From Ralstonia pickettii (GTDB lineage Bacteria > Pseudomonadota > Gammaproteobacteria > Burkholderiales > Burkholderiaceae): DNA of 64,000 bases. Both the position numbers and the translations under genes were made by a program. Shown here in pieces: positions 29,395 to 38,505 of this stretch (its first letter is position 1; every line of letters starts with the position of its first letter). Location of the stretch: positions 806,001 to 870,000 of the forward strand of contig NZ_CP066771.1 in the NCBI RefSeq assembly GCF_016466415.2, given 5' to 3'. The notes beneath the pieces are model-generated. The model saw only the letters and a program-made list of their open reading frames with translations, was not told the origin of the DNA and ran no database searches.

Positions 29395-30037
29395 CCTGAC
29401 CGATCTGTTCCTGCCGGCCTTCTGGGAAACGCTGGCCATGGTGGGCGTGTCAGGCGGCATTGGCGCGCTGTTTGGCGTGCCGCTGGGCGTGCTGCTGTAT
29501 CTGACGACCACGGGTGGCGTGCTGTCGGCACCGGTGTTCAACCGCGTGGCCGGCCTCGTCGTCAATGCCGTGCGTTCGGTGCCGTTCATCATCCTGCTGG
29601 TCGCGGTAATTCCATTCACGCGCTTGCTGGCCGGCTCTTCCATTGGCACTGCCGCGGCCATCGTGCCGCTGACGATTGCTGCGATTCCCTTTGTTGCGCG
29701 CCTGGTCGAGACTGCGCTGCGCGAAGTGGACCGCGGCCTGATCGAAGCCGCGCAATCGATGGGGGCGACGACGGGCCAACTCGTCTACAAGGTGTTGCTG
29801 CCCGAGGCGATGCCCGGCATCCTCGCCGGCCTGACGATCACCTTTGTCAGCCTGGTCGGCTACTCGGCCATGGCCGGTACCATCGGCGGCGGCGGCCTGG
29901 GCGACTTGGGCATCCGCTACGGCTATCAGCGCTATGAATCGGACATCATGCTGGCGGTTGTCGTCATCCTGATCGTCTTCGTGCAGGCGGTGCAATCGAC
30001 GGGCGATTGGCTCGTGCGCCGCCTGAGCCACCGTTAA
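29384..30037 (+). CDS. metI: Methionine ABC transporter permease
   Basis: 217 aa with five predicted membrane helices and the EAA loop [26 protein letters not shown], which contacts MetN. The FxxGxxxGxxLYLTT start and [24 protein letters not shown] end are typical of MetI. It forms the inner-membrane channel for methionine. It starts inside the last codons of metN, so translation is coupled. Confidence 0.95.
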   Translation: MWSDLTDLFLPAFWETLAMVGVSGGIGALFGVPLGVLLYLTTTGGVLSAPVFNRVAGLVVNAVRSVPFIILLVAVIPFTRLLAGSSIGTAAAIVPLTIAAIPFVARLVETALREVDRGLIEAAQSMGATTGQLVYKVLLPEAMPGILAGLTITFVSLVGYSAMAGTIGGGGLGDLGIRYGYQRYESDIMLAVVVILIVFVQAVQSTGDWLVRRLSHR

Positions 30038-30070
30038 TGACTCAATCGACAGACAAAGCGAGGAAACACA

Positions 30071-30871
30071 ATGAACCGCCGTCAACTGCTGCAATGGTCC
30101 GCGAGTCTTGGTGCCGCATTGGCACTGGTCGCAGGCAGCGCCCTGGCGCAGAGCAAGCCGATCAAGATCGGCGTGACCGCCGGCCCGCACGCCGAGATCA
30201 TGGAAGAAGTGAAGAAGGTCGCCGAAAAGGACGGCCTGAAACTCCAGATCGTCGAGTTCAACGATTACATCCAGCCAAACGCTGCCCTGGCTGCCGGCGA
30301 TCTGGACGCCAACAGCTATCAGCACCAGCCGTATCTGGACGACCAGATTGCCACGCGCGGCTACAAGTTCGTGAGCGTCGGCCAGACCATCACCTTCCCG
30401 ATGGGGATCTACTCGAAGAAGATCAAGTCGCTGAAGGAACTGAAGGAAGGTGCGCGCTTCGGCCTGCCGAACGACCCCACCAATGGCGGTCGCGCGCTCT
30501 TGCTGCTGCAATCGCAGGGCGTGATCAAACTCAAGCCGAACGCCGGTTTCAAGGCCTCGCCGCGCGACGTGGCCGAGAACCCGAAGAAGCTGAAGTTCGT
30601 CGAATTGGATGCCGCGCAACTGCCGCGCTCGCTGGATGATCTGGATGCCGCCGCCATCAACGGCAACTATGCGGAGAAGGCGAACCTGGACCCGACCAAG
30701 GACGGCATCGCCATCGAAAGCCCGAAGGGCCCGTATGCCAACGTGATTGCCATCCGCGTGGCCGACAAGGATCAACCCTGGGTCGCCAAGCTCGTGAAGG
30801 CGTATCATTCCGACGCTGTGAAGTCCTTCGTCAAGACGAAGTACAAAGATGCGGTGATTGTGGCTTGGTAA
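30071..30871 (+). CDS. metQ: Methionine-binding periplasmic protein (MetQ family, no lipobox)
   Basis: 266 aa, NlpA/MetQ family: IKIGVTAGPHAEIMEEVKKVA, the FNDYIQPNAALAAGDLDANSYQHQPYLD ligand-site block, and GLPNDPTNGGRALLLLQ. The signal sequence MNRRQLLQWSASLGAALALVAGSALAQ has a twin arginine and ends in an Ala-x-Ala site with no cysteine, unlike the lipoprotein MetQ of E. coli. It is third in metNIQ, with GAGGAAAC before the ATG, and a terminator follows. Confidence 0.94.
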   Translation: MNRRQLLQWSASLGAALALVAGSALAQSKPIKIGVTAGPHAEIMEEVKKVAEKDGLKLQIVEFNDYIQPNAALAAGDLDANSYQHQPYLDDQIATRGYKFVSVGQTITFPMGIYSKKIKSLKELKEGARFGLPNDPTNGGRALLLLQSQGVIKLKPNAGFKASPRDVAENPKKLKFVELDAAQLPRSLDDLDAAAINGNYAEKANLDPTKDGIAIESPKGPYANVIAIRVADKDQPWVAKLVKAYHSDAVKSFVKTKYKDAVIVAW

Positions 30872-30919
30872 CCACTTCGTGATCCTTCGGTGATCCGGTA
30901 GAGGGTTCTACCAAACAGA

Positions 30920-30954
30920 TTGCCGGACGTTTGACTGGCGTCCGGCAAATTTTC
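30920..30954 (+). terminator. Terminator after metQ
   Basis: TTGCCGGACG, 9-nt loop, CGTCCGGCAA, then ATTTT. A perfect 10-bp stem. Confidence 0.8.
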
Positions 30955-31008
30955 GCGGTTAAAATAGCACGACCGTTCGGAAAAATTACGCGAGCGACCA
31001 GCCCCCCT

Positions 31009-31014
31009 TATAAT
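31009..31014 (+). promoter_or_regulatory. etfB promoter -10
   Basis: A consensus TATAAT 47 bp before the etfB ATG. The -35 position holds only TTACGC, so activation or an upstream element may matter. Confidence 0.55.
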
Positions 31015-31060
31015 GGCCGGCGTTTTGCAAAATCGTCTTATCAATTAGTGGAGTGAGCGC

Positions 31061-31810
31061 ATGAAAGTCCTGGTCGCAGTCAAGCGCGTGATCGATTACA
31101 ACGTGAAAGTTCGCGTGAAGACGGACGGCAGCGGTGTCGATCTGGCCAACGTCAAGATGAGCATGAACCCGTTCGACGAGATCGCCGTGGAAGAGGCGGT
31201 TCGCCTGAAGGAAGCGGGCGTCGCTACCGAAGTGATCGCCGTTTCGTGCGGCGTGACGCAGTGCCAGGAAACCCTGCGCACTGCCATGGCCATCGGCGCC
31301 GATCGCGGCATCCTGGTTGAAACGAATGAAGAACTGCAGCCGCTGGCCGTGGCCAAGCTGCTCAAAGCGCTGGTCGACAAGGAACAGCCGCAGCTGATCA
31401 TCCTCGGCAAGCAGGCGATTGACGACGACGCCAACCAGACCGGCCAGATGCTGGCTGCGCTGGCCGGCCTGCCGCAAGCCACGTTTGCCTCGAAGGTGCA
31501 GATTGCCGACGGCAAGGCTTCGGTCACGCGTGAAGTGGACGGCGGCCTGGAGACCCTGTCGGTCAAGCTGCCGGCCGTGGTCACCACCGACCTGCGCCTG
31601 AACGAGCCGCGCTACGTGACGCTGCCGAACATCATGAAGGCGAAGAAGAAGCAACTCGACACGGTCAAGCCGGAAGATCTGGGCGTGGACGTTGCACCGC
31701 GCCTGAAGACGCTGAAGGTGGTCGAGCCCGCCAAGCGCAGCGCCGGCGTCATGGTGCCCGATGTGGCCACGCTGGTGTCCAAGCTCAAGACGGAAGCCAA
31801 GGTGCTGTAA
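31061..31810 (+). CDS. etfB: Electron transfer flavoprotein subunit beta
   Basis: 249 aa. The EtfB opening [20 protein letters not shown] is followed by [18 protein letters not shown], the AMP-binding [21 protein letters not shown], and the recognition loop [20 protein letters not shown] that contacts partner dehydrogenases. With EtfA it carries electrons from acyl-CoA dehydrogenases to ETF:ubiquinone oxidoreductase. It sits 65 bp before etfA. GTGGAGTGAG serves as ribosome-binding site. Confidence 0.97.
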   Translation: MKVLVAVKRVIDYNVKVRVKTDGSGVDLANVKMSMNPFDEIAVEEAVRLKEAGVATEVIAVSCGVTQCQETLRTAMAIGADRGILVETNEELQPLAVAKLLKALVDKEQPQLIILGKQAIDDDANQTGQMLAALAGLPQATFASKVQIADGKASVTREVDGGLETLSVKLPAVVTTDLRLNEPRYVTLPNIMKAKKKQLDTVKPEDLGVDVAPRLKTLKVVEPAKRSAGVMVPDVATLVSKLKTEAKVL

Positions 31811-31875
31811 GCGGCGGGTTTGTAACCTTCCCGCAACCGCACGCAACTTCAAGCACACCGAACAGGCAGATCAAG

Positions 31876-32811
31876 ATGACCGCACTCGTTATTGCTGAAC
31901 ACGACAACCAATCCATCAAGGCCGCGACGCTGAACACCGTGACGGCCGCCGCCCAATGCGGCGGTGACGTCCACGTGCTGGTGGCCGGCGCTGGCTGCGG
32001 CGCCGCTGCACAGGCCGCCGCGCAGATCGCCGGCGTGACCAAGGTGCTGGTGGCCGACGCGCCCCAGTTTGCCGATGGACTGGCCGAGAACGTCGCCGAG
32101 CAGGCCCTGGCCGTTGCCGGCAACTACAACCACATCCTGGCGCCCGCCACCGCCTACGGCAAGAACATCCTGCCGCGCGTGGCCGCCAAGCTGGACGTGG
32201 CCCAGTTGTCCGACATCACCAAGGTCGACGGCCCGGACACTTTCGAGCGCCCGATCTACGCCGGCAACGCGATTGCCACCGTGCAATCGGCCGACAAGGT
32301 GAAGGTAATCACCGTGCGCGGCACGGCCTTCGACCCAGCTGCCGCCACTGGTGGCGCTGCAGCCACCGAAAACCTGACCGCCGTGGCGGACGCCGGCATC
32401 TCGCAATTCGTCTCGCGGGAGGTGACGAAGAGCGACCGCCCGGAACTGACCGCCGCGAAGATCATCGTGTCGGGCGGCCGTGGCGTAGGGTCGGGCGAGA
32501 ACTACACCAAGGTGTTGACGCCGCTGGCCGACAAGCTGGGCGCCGCGCTGGGCGCCTCGCGTGCCGCAGTGGACGCCGGCTTCGTACCGAACGACTACCA
32601 GGTCGGTCAGACCGGCAAGATCGTCGCGCCGCAGCTGTACATCGCCGTCGGTATCTCGGGCGCGATCCAGCACTTGGCCGGCATGAAGGATTCGAAGGTG
32701 ATCGTCGCGATCAACAAGGATCCGGAAGCGCCGATCTTCCAGGTGGCAGACTATGGCCTCGTGGGCGACCTGAACGCCGTCGTGCCGGAGCTGGTGACCG
32801 CACTGGGCTAA
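31876..32811 (+). CDS. etfA: Electron transfer flavoprotein subunit alpha
   Basis: 311 aa. The C-terminal FAD domain carries [36 protein letters not shown] and [45 protein letters not shown] in order, the EtfA signature region. The N-terminal half is the ETF alpha/beta-like domain. It holds the FAD of the heterodimer. A terminator follows at 32862. Confidence 0.97.
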   Translation: MTALVIAEHDNQSIKAATLNTVTAAAQCGGDVHVLVAGAGCGAAAQAAAQIAGVTKVLVADAPQFADGLAENVAEQALAVAGNYNHILAPATAYGKNILPRVAAKLDVAQLSDITKVDGPDTFERPIYAGNAIATVQSADKVKVITVRGTAFDPAAATGGAAATENLTAVADAGISQFVSREVTKSDRPELTAAKIIVSGGRGVGSGENYTKVLTPLADKLGAALGASRAAVDAGFVPNDYQVGQTGKIVAPQLYIAVGISGAIQHLAGMKDSKVIVAINKDPEAPIFQVADYGLVGDLNAVVPELVTALG

Positions 32812-32861
32812 TTGCACTGTGCGACGTGCCTTGGTTAAGGCGCGCCGCAATGCCCGACGCA

Positions 32862-32897
32862 AAGCCGTTTCCGACCTGTTTGGAAACGGCTTTTTTA
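32862..32897 (+). terminator. Terminator after etfA
   Basis: AAGCCGTTTCC, 9-nt loop, GGAAACGGCTT followed by TTTTA. Confidence 0.85.
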
Positions 32898-32979
32898 TAC
32901 GCAAGCGCCATCAGGAGAGCGCGTCACGCACTCGATGCTGCGCTGTCCTGATCGCGCTTAACGAGAGTTGGAGAGAGAC

Positions 32980-34764
32980 ATGACCTATCAAGCCCCCGTC
33001 AAGGACATGCTGTTCGTGATGAACGAGCTGGCCGGCCTGGACAACGTCGCCAAGCTGCCCGGCTTTGAGGACGCCACCGCCGATACGGCGCAGGCCGTGC
33101 TGGAAGAAAGCGCGCGCTTTACCGGTGAAGTCGTTGCACCGCTGAATGTGGAAGGCGACCGTAACCCGAGCAGCTGGAAGGACGGCATCGTCACGGCCAC
33201 CGCGGGTTTCAAGGAGGCGTTCGCGCAGTTCGGCCAAGGCGGCTGGCAGGGCGTGCAGCACCCGCTGGAATACGGCGGCCAGGGCCTGCCTAAGCTGATT
33301 GCCACGGCGTGCATCGAAATGCTGAATGCGGCCAACCTGTCGTTCGCCCTGTGCCCGCTGCTGACGGATGGCGCCATCGAGGCATTGCTGACCGCCGGCA
33401 CCGAAGAACAGAAACAGCTTTTCGTCCCCAAGCTCATCTCCGGCGAATGGACGGGCACGATGAATCTCACCGAGCCGCAGGCCGGTTCGGATCTGGCACT
33501 CGTGCGCACGCGCGCCGAGCCGGTGGGCGACGGCACGTTCAAAATCTTCGGCACGAAGATCTTCATCACCTGGGGCGAGCACGACATGGCCGAGAACATC
33601 GTCCACCTCGTGCTGGCGCGTACGCCGGGCGCGCCGGAGGGTGTGAAGGGGATCTCGCTGTTCGTGGTGCCGAAGTTCATGGTCAATCCGGACGGCTCGC
33701 TGGGCGCGCGCAACGATGCGCATTGCGTGTCGATCGAACACAAGCTCGGCATCAAGGCGAGCCCGACGGCCGTGCTGCAATTTGGCGATAACGGCGGCGC
33801 GATCGGGACGCTGGTCGGCGAAGAAAATCGCGGCCTGGAATACATGTTCATCATGATGAACGCGGCGCGCTATGCGGTGGGCATGCAGGGCATTGGCGTG
33901 TCGGAGCGCGCGTACCAAAAGGCCGTGGCCTATGCGCGTGACCGTGTGCAGAGCCGCCCGGTGGATGGCTCTGCTGCCAAAGCTGTGCCCATCATTCATC
34001 ACCCGGATGTGAAGCGCATGCTGCTGACGATGCGCGCCATGACCGAAGGCGCGCGTGCGCTGGCCTACGTGGCCGCCGCAGCGTGCGATGCAGGCCATCA
34101 CTCCGCAGACGATGCTGCACGCAAGCAGAACGCAGCGCTGTACGAATTCCTGGTGCCGATCGTGAAGGGCTGGAGCACCGAGATGTCGATCGACGTGACG
34201 AGCCTGGGCGTGCAGGTGCACGGCGGCATGGGCTTTATCGAAGAGACGGGCGCCGCGCAGTTCTATCGTGATGCGCGCATCCTGCCGATCTACGAAGGCA
34301 CCACGGCCATCCAGGCCAACGACCTGATCGGCCGCAAGACGGTGCGTGACGGGGGCGCGGTGGCGTTGGGCATCTGCGCGGAAATCGCCAAGGTGGAAGC
34401 GGCGCTCGCTGCGAAGGGCGGTGCGCATTGCGATGCGATGCGTGCGCGTCTGGCAGCGGGTCGCGAGGCGCTGGAATCGGTGGTGCGATTTGTGGTCGAG
34501 CAGACCAAGGCGCAACCGAACGCCGTGTTCGCGGGAAGCGTGCCGTATCTGCGGCTGTGCGGGATCGTGCTGTCGGGCTGGCAGATGGCGCGTGCGCTGC
34601 TGGTGGCCATTGACCGCGAGAGCGAAGACCCGAACTTCTACGGCGCGAAGATCGCCACGGCACGCGTGTTTGCAGACGTGTTGCTCACGCAGGCGCCGGG
34701 TATCGCACAGTCGATCCTGACGGGCGGCGAGACGATTGGTGCGGTGCCCGAAGCACAGTTTTGA
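32980..34764 (+). CDS. Acyl-CoA dehydrogenase (long, about 600-aa type with C-terminal extension)
   Basis: 594 aa. FAD-dependent acyl-CoA dehydrogenase core: GTMNLTEPQAGSDLALVRTRAE, FGTKIFITWGEHD, RYAVGMQGIGVSERAYQKA, and the GGMGFIEETGAAQFYRDARILPIYEGTTAIQANDLIGRK block, in which the Glu of YEGTT is the likely catalytic base. The extra about 130-residue C-terminal domain is that of the FadE-like AcdC subgroup. Chain-length preference is unknown. The ATG at 32980 with GGAGAGAG just upstream is preferred. Being next to etfBA fits electron delivery to that ETF. Confidence 0.93.
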   Translation: MTYQAPVKDMLFVMNELAGLDNVAKLPGFEDATADTAQAVLEESARFTGEVVAPLNVEGDRNPSSWKDGIVTATAGFKEAFAQFGQGGWQGVQHPLEYGGQGLPKLIATACIEMLNAANLSFALCPLLTDGAIEALLTAGTEEQKQLFVPKLISGEWTGTMNLTEPQAGSDLALVRTRAEPVGDGTFKIFGTKIFITWGEHDMAENIVHLVLARTPGAPEGVKGISLFVVPKFMVNPDGSLGARNDAHCVSIEHKLGIKASPTAVLQFGDNGGAIGTLVGEENRGLEYMFIMMNAARYAVGMQGIGVSERAYQKAVAYARDRVQSRPVDGSAAKAVPIIHHPDVKRMLLTMRAMTEGARALAYVAAAACDAGHHSADDAARKQNAALYEFLVPIVKGWSTEMSIDVTSLGVQVHGGMGFIEETGAAQFYRDARILPIYEGTTAIQANDLIGRKTVRDGGAVALGICAEIAKVEAALAAKGGAHCDAMRARLAAGREALESVVRFVVEQTKAQPNAVFAGSVPYLRLCGIVLSGWQMARALLVAIDRESEDPNFYGAKIATARVFADVLLTQAPGIAQSILTGGETIGAVPEAQF

Positions 34765-34781
34765 ACCGTATCAGCGGAACA

Positions 34782-34809
34782 AAAAAGGGAGGCTTCGGCC
34801 TCCCTTTTT
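34782..34809. terminator. Bidirectional terminator between the acyl-CoA dehydrogenase gene and dadA
   Basis: AAAAAGGGAGGC-TTCG-GCCTCCCTTTTT. A UUCG-type tetraloop with T-runs in both directions, serving the convergent genes. Confidence 0.88.
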
Positions 34810-34829
34810 ACTGCGTGCGGCGCGGGCGA

Positions 34830-36119
34830 TCAGGCCAGCGCAGGCTTGGTCGCCGGCATCGGCGTGCCGCCCAGGTAGCGATACACCGAGAGGTCATCCG
34901 AGCGAATGGCGGGCGAGCGGCCGGACACCAGATCCGCCAGCAGCTTGCCCGAGCCGCAGGCCATGGTCCAGCCCAACGTGCCGTGGCCCGTGTTGAGCCA
35001 CAGGCCGCGCACTGGCGTCTGGCCCACGATGGGTGTGCCGTCCGGCGTCATCGGGCGCAGGCCCGTCCAGAAGGAGGCGCGCGACACATCCCCGGCACCC
35101 GGGAACAGATCGTTGACCACGAACTCCAGCGTCTTGCGCTTGCTCGGGTCCAGGCGCTTGTCATAGCCGACGATCTGCGCCATGCCACCCACGCGGATAC
35201 GGTCGTCAAAGCGCGTCACGGCCACTTTGTAGGTCTCGTCCAGAATGGTGGACACGGGGCTCTTCGCCGCGTCCGCCATCGGCACGGTGATCGAGAACCC
35301 CTTGAGCGGGTAGACCGGCACGTTCACCAGATTCTTCAGGAACGGCGTGCTGTAGCTGCCCAGCGCCACGACCACGAGATCAGCATCGATCGGCTGGCCG
35401 TCGACCAGCGCGCCGCGTACGGCGTCGTTCTTGAAGATGAGGCTATTGATCGTGCTGTTGAAACGGAAGCGCACGCCGAGCTTTTCCGCCATCGCAGCCA
35501 GGCGCGTGGTGAAGAGCTGGCAATCGCCCGTTTCGTCATTGGGTAGGCGCAAGCCACCGGCCAGCTTGTGGCGGGTCGAGGCCAGGCCCGGTTCACTGCG
35601 CACGAGGTCTTCGCGCGAAAGCAGTTCGTAGGGCACGCCAGCACGCTCGAGCACGGCGATGTCGTTCGCGGCGCCGTCGAGCTGTTGCTGGGTGCGGAAG
35701 ATTTGCAGCGTGCCTTGCTGGCGGCCTTCGTAGGCGATGCCGGTGTCGGCGCGCAGGTCGCGGATGCAGTCGCGGCTGTATTCAGCCAGGCGGACCATGC
35801 GCTCCTTGTTCTGCGCATAGCTGGCGGCGTCGCAGTTGCGCAGCATCTGCCACATCCACTTGAGTTGGAAGAGGGTGCCGTCGGGGCGGATCGTCAGCGG
35901 CGCGTGCTGCTGGAACATCCACTTGATGGCCTTGAGCGGGACGCCCGGCGCGGCCCACGGCGACGCGTAGCCCGGTGAGATCTGGCCAGCATTGGCGAAG
36001 CTCGTCTCCAGCGCCGGACCCGCTTCGCGGTCGACGACAGTGACTTCATGGCCCGCACGGGCCAGGTAATAGGCGCTCGTCACGCCAATCACGCCGCTGC
36101 CAAGAACGAGCACGCGCAT
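34830..36119 (-). CDS. dadA: D-amino acid dehydrogenase small subunit
   Basis: 429 aa. An FAD-binding N-terminus ([30 protein letters not shown]) and the DAO fold, with [21 protein letters not shown] and the C-terminal [14 protein letters not shown] and [17 protein letters not shown] motifs typical of DadA. It oxidises D-amino acids, mainly D-alanine, at the membrane with ubiquinone as acceptor. GGGGAG precedes the ATG. It is divergent from an Lrp/AsnC regulator, the classic control arrangement. No alanine racemase gene (dadX) is adjacent here. Confidence 0.95.
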   Translation of the reverse strand: MRVLVLGSGVIGVTSAYYLARAGHEVTVVDREAGPALETSFANAGQISPGYASPWAAPGVPLKAIKWMFQQHAPLTIRPDGTLFQLKWMWQMLRNCDAASYAQNKERMVRLAEYSRDCIRDLRADTGIAYEGRQQGTLQIFRTQQQLDGAANDIAVLERAGVPYELLSREDLVRSEPGLASTRHKLAGGLRLPNDETGDCQLFTTRLAAMAEKLGVRFRFNSTINSLIFKNDAVRGALVDGQPIDADLVVVALGSYSTPFLKNLVNVPVYPLKGFSITVPMADAAKSPVSTILDETYKVAVTRFDDRIRVGGMAQIVGYDKRLDPSKRKTLEFVVNDLFPGAGDVSRASFWTGLRPMTPDGTPIVGQTPVRGLWLNTGHGTLGWTMACGSGKLLADLVSGRSPAIRSDDLSVYRYLGGTPMPATKPALA

Positions 36120-36143
36120 GGTGATACTCCCCGGAGATGCATT

Positions 36144-36165
36144 TACGATAGATGCCGCTATCGTA
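36144..36165. promoter_or_regulatory. Dyad operator candidate 1 in the dadA/lrp intergenic region
   Basis: TACGATAG-N6-CTATCGTA, a perfect 8-bp inverted repeat 25-46 bp upstream of the dadA ATG, where it would overlap dadA leader or promoter DNA. Confidence 0.55.
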
Positions 36166-36185
36166 TTCGCACAAACCTAGTAATT

Positions 36186-36214
36186 GTTTCTGTATATTTG
36201 ACCAAAACAGAAAC
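36186..36214. promoter_or_regulatory. Dyad operator candidate 2 in the dadA/lrp intergenic region
   Basis: GTTTCTGT-N13-ACAGAAAC, a perfect 8-bp inverted repeat. A possible -35 for the regulator (TTGACC at 36199) lies inside it, which suggests autoregulation. Confidence 0.5.
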
Positions 36215-36241
36215 TACTTCGATTTTGAGGCGTTTTAAGTC

Positions 36242-36739
36242 ATGCGAACCCAGCGCAAGCCCGTCCGGGCACTCGACAAGCTCGATCGGCGCATCCTCGA
36301 CCTCCTGCAAAAGGACGGGCGCCTGTCGATGAAGGAACTCTCCGAGGCAGTCGGCCTGACCATTACGCCGTGCATCGAGCGCGTCAAACGCCTGGAGCGC
36401 GAGGGCTTCATCCTGGGCTATTACGCGCGGCTCAACCCGGCCATGCTGGGAGCGTCGCTGCTGGTGTTCGTGGAGATCAGTCTGGGCAGTAAGTCCGGCA
36501 ACATGTTCGAGCAGTTCCGGCGCGAGGTGTTGCGTATTCCGGAGGTGCTGGAGTGCCACCTCGTGTCCGGCGATTTCGATTACCTCATCAAGGCCCGCAT
36601 TCGCGAGATGGGCGAATACCGGCGCTTGCTGGGCGACATCCTGCTGCAATTGCCAGGCGCCGTGCAGTCCAAGAGTTACATCGTGATGGAGGAGATCAAG
36701 GAGACGCTGGCCATCGATGTGACGGAAGAGGGCGGGTGA
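36242..36739 (+). CDS. Lrp/AsnC-family transcriptional regulator (probable dadA regulator)
   Basis: 165 aa. An N-terminal AsnC-type winged helix-turn-helix (LDKLDRRILDLLQKDGRLSMKELSEAVGLTITPCIERVKRLEREG-type, about 11-55) and a C-terminal RAM/ACT-like effector domain (about 70-155, LECHLVSGDFDYLIKARI). Such proteins form octamers that wrap DNA and sense amino acids. Its divergence from dadA and the two dyads between them support D- or L-alanine-responsive control of dadA, as for Lrp/DadR in other proteobacteria (inference). Confidence 0.93.
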   Translation: MRTQRKPVRALDKLDRRILDLLQKDGRLSMKELSEAVGLTITPCIERVKRLEREGFILGYYARLNPAMLGASLLVFVEISLGSKSGNMFEQFRREVLRIPEVLECHLVSGDFDYLIKARIREMGEYRRLLGDILLQLPGAVQSKSYIVMEEIKETLAIDVTEEGG

Positions 36740-36803
36740 CGTAGCGTTGTCACGGAAGCGCTTTAGGCTGGCCGGCAGCTTTATCACCGATAACGGAGCC
36801 CGC

Positions 36804-38423
36804 ATGTCCGACCAGCCGATCTTCAAGCCGACCCGCCGCATACTGATCAAGGGTCTCGTTTCCGCTAGCGGCACCGCGATGCTCGGTTCACACATGGGCG
36901 AGGTGCTGGCCCAGGGCGTTGCTCCGGCCGCAGTGACGTCCGAGCGCCTGCGTCCGCAATTGCCCGGCGGTGTGATGAGCGGTGATATCACGGCTGACAG
37001 TGCCATCGTCTGGAGCCGCACCGATCGTCCGGCACGCATGATCGTCGAATACTCGACGGACGCCGCCTTCAAGAACGTTGCGCGTCGCGTTGGCCCAGCC
37101 GCACTTGAAAGCAACGGCCTGACAGCCCGCGTCGATCTGACCGGCCTGCCTGCCGGCGCAGACCTGTTCTACCGCGTGCGCTTCCAGGACCTCGTGCACG
37201 ATAAGGTCTTCAGCGAGCCGGTTGCCGGTCGCTTCCGCACGGCGCCCGTCCAGGCCAATCGCCCCATCTGCTTCGTTTTCTCCGGCGACGAGGCCGGCCA
37301 GGGGTGGGGCATCAACGAGCGTTTCGGCGGCTATCGTCTGTACGAAGCGATGCGCCGCGAATCGCCCGACTTCTTCATCCACTCCGGCGATCAGATCTAT
37401 GCCGACGGCCCGATCCAGGCCGAAGTGAAACTGCCCGACGGCTCGCTGTGGACCAACTTCGTTACCGAGGCGAAGTCGCACGTTGCACAGACGCTCGACG
37501 ACTATCGCGGCGCCTTTGCCTACAACCAGCTCGACAAGAACAAGCGCGCGTTTTCCGCCGAGGTGCCGTTCCTCGTGCAGTGGGACGACCACGAGGTGCG
37601 CAACAACTGGTACCCCGGCCAGCAGATCGGCCCGGAAGAGAAGCGCTATCAGGAGCGCAGCGCATCGCTGCTGGCGGCCCGCGCGAAGCAGGCGATGTTC
37701 GAGTACAACCCGTTCCGTTTCAACCCCGTCGACCCCGAGCAGATCTACCGCGCATTCCGGTACGGCCCGCTGCTCGACGTGTTCATGCTGGACGAGCGCA
37801 GCTATCGCGGGCGCAATTCGCCGAACCGCCAGACCCGGCTGGATGCCGATTCGGCCTTCCTCGGTCCGGCACAGGCGGCGTGGCTCAAGCAATCGCTCAA
37901 GCAGTCGAAGGCGACATGGAAGGTGATTGCCAGCGACATGCCGATCTCGCTGGTGGTGCCCGATCTGAACCCCGATGTGCCCAAGGGCACCTACGAAGCG
38001 TGGGCGAATGCGGATGACGGTGCGCCGTCGGGACGCGAACTGGAACTGGCCGAAATCCTGCGCTTCATCAAGCAGGAAAACATTCAGAACGTGGTGCGGG
38101 TGACGGCAGACGTGCACTACGCGCAAGCGACGTACTACCATCCGTCGCGCGCCAAATTCACGGAGTTCAAACCGTTCTGGGAGTTCGTCGGCGGGCCGAT
38201 CAACGCGGGCACCTTCGGACCGAATGGAGTGGACCAGACGTTTGGGCCGGACGTGCGCTACGTCAGCATTCCCAAGGACAATCCGCAGAACCAGTCGCCC
38301 GCGGCGCTGCAGCAATATTACGGCCGAGCCAAGATCGACCCGGCCACGCGCACGATGCTTGTATCGCTGCACGATCTCGACGGCAAATCGCTCTGGGAAG
38401 TGAAGCTCGATCCGGAGGCGTAG
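36804..38423 (+). CDS. phoD: PhoD-type alkaline phosphatase/phosphodiesterase (Tat-exported)
   Basis: 539 aa. The signal TRRILIKGLVSASGTAMLGSHM has a twin arginine, and PhoD enzymes are known Tat substrates. A fibronectin-like N-domain (about 55-150, GDITADSAIVWSRTDRPARM) precedes the metallophosphatase core, with SGDEAGQGWG, FIHSGDQIYADGP, VPFLVQWDDHEVRNNW and VTADVHYAQATYYHP as metal-ligand blocks. It hydrolyses phosphate mono- and diesters outside the cytoplasm using Ca/Fe. The ATG at 36804 has GGAG upstream; an upstream frame from 36747 is rejected. No clear PHO box is seen. Confidence 0.9.
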   Translation: MSDQPIFKPTRRILIKGLVSASGTAMLGSHMGEVLAQGVAPAAVTSERLRPQLPGGVMSGDITADSAIVWSRTDRPARMIVEYSTDAAFKNVARRVGPAALESNGLTARVDLTGLPAGADLFYRVRFQDLVHDKVFSEPVAGRFRTAPVQANRPICFVFSGDEAGQGWGINERFGGYRLYEAMRRESPDFFIHSGDQIYADGPIQAEVKLPDGSLWTNFVTEAKSHVAQTLDDYRGAFAYNQLDKNKRAFSAEVPFLVQWDDHEVRNNWYPGQQIGPEEKRYQERSASLLAARAKQAMFEYNPFRFNPVDPEQIYRAFRYGPLLDVFMLDERSYRGRNSPNRQTRLDADSAFLGPAQAAWLKQSLKQSKATWKVIASDMPISLVVPDLNPDVPKGTYEAWANADDGAPSGRELELAEILRFIKQENIQNVVRVTADVHYAQATYYHPSRAKFTEFKPFWEFVGGPINAGTFGPNGVDQTFGPDVRYVSIPKDNPQNQSPAALQQYYGRAKIDPATRTMLVSLHDLDGKSLWEVKLDPEA

Positions 38424-38505
38424 CCGGCGTCACCCACAGCGCGGTAGGAGCGGATGCGATAGGATCAGCAAGCCCCCGCATCCACTCTGTTCCGCTGTGT
38501 CCGAT

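Noticed and set aside
32911-34515. 534-aa minus-strand open frame
   Set aside because: Antisense to the acyl-CoA dehydrogenase gene; composition typical of a shadow frame in GC-rich DNA.
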